This document shows positions 62,209 to 64,000 of a DNA stretch of 64,000 nucleotides, piece after piece (position 1 is the stretch's first letter; every line of letters starts with the position of its first letter). The DNA comes from Pseudomonas lactis. Lineage in GTDB: Bacteria > Pseudomonadota > Gammaproteobacteria > Pseudomonadales > Pseudomonadaceae. The DNA lies in assembly GCF_001439845.1 (NCBI RefSeq), contig NZ_JYLO01000004.1, forward strand, positions 124,001-188,000. The letters are read 5' to 3'. Position numbers and translations under genes: made by a program. The notes beneath the pieces were generated by a model. It was not told the origin of the DNA, did no database searches, and saw only the letters and a list, made by a program, of their open reading frames with translations.

Positions 62209-62236
62209 CATCGCAGGCAAGCCAGCCCCCACATTC
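62209..62236. repeat. Solitary half-REP
   Basis: ATCGCAGGCAAGCCAGCCCC followed by CACAT, the right arm of the GTGGGAGCTGG family. A weak CTTGCCTGTGA near 62159 may be the decayed partner. Confidence 0.65.
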
Positions 62237-62280
62237 GGGCGATGAGTACCCTTGAGTTAAGCGTCGGCTGTTTGGACGGC

Positions 62281-62430
62281 TTATTTGCTCTCGTCCGCCT
62301 TGCCTTCCTGCATCTGCACTGACGACTGGGTGCCACTGTTGTTGTCTTTGGTGGCGTTATCGGCGTTGTCAAAACAGCCGTGTAGCATGAACGCGCTGCA
62401 TAGACCCAGGCACATATAGAGTTTCTTCAT
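62281..62430 (-). CDS. Small lipoprotein, 49 residues
   Basis: Translating 62430 to 62281 gives a 49-residue protein beginning MKKLYMCLGLCSAFML and with lipobox LHGC at residues 16-19. After Cys19 the protein is short, polar and rich in Asn, Asp, Gln and Ser, ending GKADESK. The ATG follows AGGTGAACCCTC. A lipid anchor with Phe-Asp after the cysteine (CFD) would, by the +2 rule, lead to the outer membrane or remain uncertain. It is too short for most gene callers. The function is unknown. Confidence 0.75.
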   Translation of the reverse strand: MKKLYMCLGLCSAFMLHGCFDNADNATKDNNSGTQSSVQMQEGKADESK

Positions 62431-62565
62431 GAGGGTTCACCTGTTGATGAGTGAGTGATGTACGCGTGACGAAAGTACGATTCGTCCGCCCATGATCTAT
62501 CTGTCTGGAATAGAGGCGCTGGCGTTCAAAAAATAGCCCCTTGGCTGACGAATGGGGGCCGCGTG

Positions 62566-63009
62566 TTATTCAAACGGGATCACCGAGATCTTGCCGTTGC
62601 GCTCAAGAATCGCGAAGCGGATCTGCTTGAGCTCTACAAGCCCTTGGGTGGACCGGGCCGCCTCAAGGATGTCGCCCTCGTCCAGGCGCGCATGCTTGAG
62701 GCGTTTATGCAGCACCTGGCCTTGCTCGACCAGCACCGTCGGCCCGCCATCGAGCACCCGCGCGAACCAGGCTGAACGCTGCTTGACCAGCGAGAATCCG
62801 ATATCGATGGCAATCAGGGTGGCGATGACCAGCACAGCATTGGTCATCGAGAAGTCTTCGCCCAGCAACGCCTGTTGGGTGGCCTCGCCGATGACCATCA
62901 ACAGCACCAGGTCAAAGGTGGTGAGTTCAGCCAGCGTGCGCCTGCCGGCAACCTTGAACAGCACCAGCAGTACCAGGTAAATCGCCATAGCCCGCAGTAC
63001 AGAGTCCAT
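62566..63009 (-). CDS. DUF421 (YetF-like) membrane protein
   Basis: The protein has 147 residues. Three hydrophobic segments fill the first 75 residues (MAIYLVLLVLFKVAG, FDLVLLMVIGEATQQALLG, MTNAVLVIATLIAIDIGF). The soluble C-terminal part, with GGPTVLVEQGQVLHKRLKHA and LDEGDILEAARSTQG, is the conserved YetF domain. The family sits in the inner membrane and its role is unclear, with suggested links to stress. The start at 63009 follows GAGGGTCAACC. It stands alone. Confidence 0.88.
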   Translation of the reverse strand: MDSVLRAMAIYLVLLVLFKVAGRRTLAELTTFDLVLLMVIGEATQQALLGEDFSMTNAVLVIATLIAIDIGFSLVKQRSAWFARVLDGGPTVLVEQGQVLHKRLKHARLDEGDILEAARSTQGLVELKQIRFAILERNGKISVIPFE

Positions 63010-63244
63010 GGTTGACCCTCGCAACAGTGAATGGGAAACGACCGATTCATACGGATTAGGTGACCACCGCGCCGCTCAGGTTCATTCTTTCGACTCGCCC
63101 CGGCCACCATCTAAAAAGATGATGGTTCCAGCGCAACTGAAGCGTTGAAGTGATCGAAATTTCGGCAGAAACCCAATTGATATAGGGGCGCTTGAAGCGG
63201 GTCACACGTCTATATCGACCACGTTGAAGAAGGAAACCCCTGTC

Positions 63245-63463
63245 ATGAACGACTCACAACGCGCCTGGGAATTGGCCATGGTGCTGATTGCCAATGGCCG
63301 GATCCCCTTTGACCCCGCCAACCCGAGCGGGTCGGTGAAGATCCTGTCCAAGCATTTGCAAGCACTGGAAGAAGCACTGCGTGAACAGGCCACAGACGTC
63401 GCCACGCATGAGCGCCTGGGCAAGAACAGCAGCCGCAGGCCCTCATTGGTGTGTGCCGACTAG
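63245..63463 (+). CDS. Small hypothetical protein (72 residues)
   Basis: MNDSQRAWELAMVLIANGRI and PFDPANPSGSVKILSKHLQA, then a helical charged end. It is soluble and helical with no motif I recognise. AAGAAGGAAACC lies upstream of the ATG at 63245. A TTG seven codons earlier is an alternative start. It stops 3 bp before the convergent endonuclease gene. Normal Pseudomonas-like codon use suggests a real gene. Confidence 0.65.
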   Translation: MNDSQRAWELAMVLIANGRIPFDPANPSGSVKILSKHLQALEEALREQATDVATHERLGKNSSRRPSLVCAD

Positions 63464-63466
63464 GCG

Positions 63467-64000
63467 TCAGGCTTTGGTGCGGTTACAGCCGATCCGATTC
63501 GGCAACTGGCCCTGCCTGGTTTTCAGCGTGGCCTGCAGCGCTTGCGGCAAGGTGCTCCAGAACGTCAGCCCGGAGCGCTCTTCGATGTGATCCACGGTGA
63601 CCTGGTAATCACAGAAGTCTGCGCCCTTGGCAGTTTCCTGGTTCATCACGAACGAGGCGTACAGGCCCGTTTCCGGCGAACTGCCGACCACGATGATTTT
63701 CCAGTAGCCGCTGGGGATGGTGTGCACTTTATTCGTGCCCGGCAACGAGCCGACAAAATGCTCATACAACGGGCCGGTAGCCACATACACCTGATCGACG
63801 CCTGGCTCCTTGCTGAGGTTGCGCTCCTGGTCTTCCAGGCGCGCCCACGGCCCCTGGTTGAGCTCGGCCTTTTGCGGGGTGATGTTCGACAAGTAGTTGA
63901 GCGTTTGCCAATCGGCCACACCGGCCATCGAAGCCAGGTTGGCCTGATGCCCCCGGTCGATTTTGAGCGCGACGTTGGCGCCGTTGTAATCCACCGGGTC
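63467..64000 (-). CDS. DNA/RNA non-specific endonuclease (NUC1/EndA family), C-terminal part
   Basis: The frame is open to the right edge, so the N-terminus, probably with a signal peptide, is outside. The visible 177 residues include the active-site motif DRGHQANLA (catalytic histidine) near the start, then NITPQKAELNQGPWARLEDQ with the metal-binding asparagine, and QVYVATGPLYE. This is the beta-beta-alpha-metal fold of endonuclease G. It cleaves DNA and RNA with Mg2+ and is usually periplasmic or secreted in bacteria. It converges on the small gene at 63245. Confidence 0.9.
   Translation of the reverse strand, partial: DPVDYNGANVALKIDRGHQANLASMAGVADWQTLNYLSNITPQKAELNQGPWARLEDQERNLSKEPGVDQVYVATGPLYEHFVGSLPGTNKVHTIPSGYWKIIVVGSSPETGLYASFVMNQETAKGADFCDYQVTVDHIEERSGLTFWSTLPQALQATLKTRQGQLPNRIGCNRTKA

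Overview
The window looks like a chromosomal segment of a Pseudomonas of the fluorescens group. The DNA is GC-rich. Almost every recognisable gene matches the Pseudomonas version of its family: AraFGH, XylFGH, PQQ glucose dehydrogenase, OprB, DauBAR, XenA, Fec-type iron regulation. The gaps carry the REP-type palindromes typical of that group. I saw no rRNA, tRNA, CRISPR array or insertion sequence. Species assignment is inference.

Region 1 (1-13.6 kb) is an L-arabinose island. After the tail of a glutathione S-transferase come an SDR sugar dehydrogenase, an exported aldose 1-epimerase, the araFGH ABC importer, an SMP-30 lactonase, a 2-oxoglutarate semialdehyde dehydrogenase, an AraD1-family hydrolase, an MFS transporter, an IlvD/EDD dehydratase and a GntR/FCD regulator. 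Together they form a non-phosphorylating route from L-arabinose to 2-oxoglutarate. Two inverted copies of a GTATGACTAT sequence upstream of the dehydratase are the likely operators.

Region 2 (13.6-24 kb) is mixed. It has a two-helix membrane protein, a structured intergenic repeat, a TonB-dependent siderophore receptor with a candidate Fur box, a XenA-like flavoenzyme with a divergent ArsR regulator sharing a perfect palindrome, a membrane diguanylate cyclase, an unrecognised possible regulator, a bestrophin-type channel and an amino-acid-type dCache chemoreceptor.

Region 3 (24-37.6 kb) handles sugars. Membrane glucose dehydrogenase and OprB are followed by xylR, xylA and xylFGH. No xylulokinase is present. 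Between xylR and xylA sits a PAAR-type (type VI secretion) effector-immunity islet. Its effector gene is frameshifted by an 11-bp tandem duplication. A second copy of the structured repeat and a DUF6124-type gene with a folded leader follow.

Region 4 (37.7-44.2 kb) is a D-arginine cluster (dauB, dauA, dauR, and a divergent periplasmic binding protein) with a shared operator, then mmsA with a divergent LysR regulator.

Region 5 (44.2-54.6 kb) is an iron-siderophore locus: two paralogous TonB receptors, one with and one without a signalling domain, an MFS transporter, a FecI sigma factor, a FecR regulator and a binding protein-permease-ATPase importer. The two receptors share a promoter block at the same distance from their start codons.

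Region 6 (54.6-64 kb) starts with the third copy of the repeat. It then has a three-gene periplasmic molybdenum dehydrogenase (2Fe-2S, molybdopterin and triheme cytochrome c subunits), a small unrecognised protein whose whole length reappears as the N-terminal domain of the adjacent FAD oxidase, a 49-residue lipoprotein, a DUF421 membrane protein, a small hypothetical and the C-terminal part of a DRGH-type endonuclease cut by the window edge.
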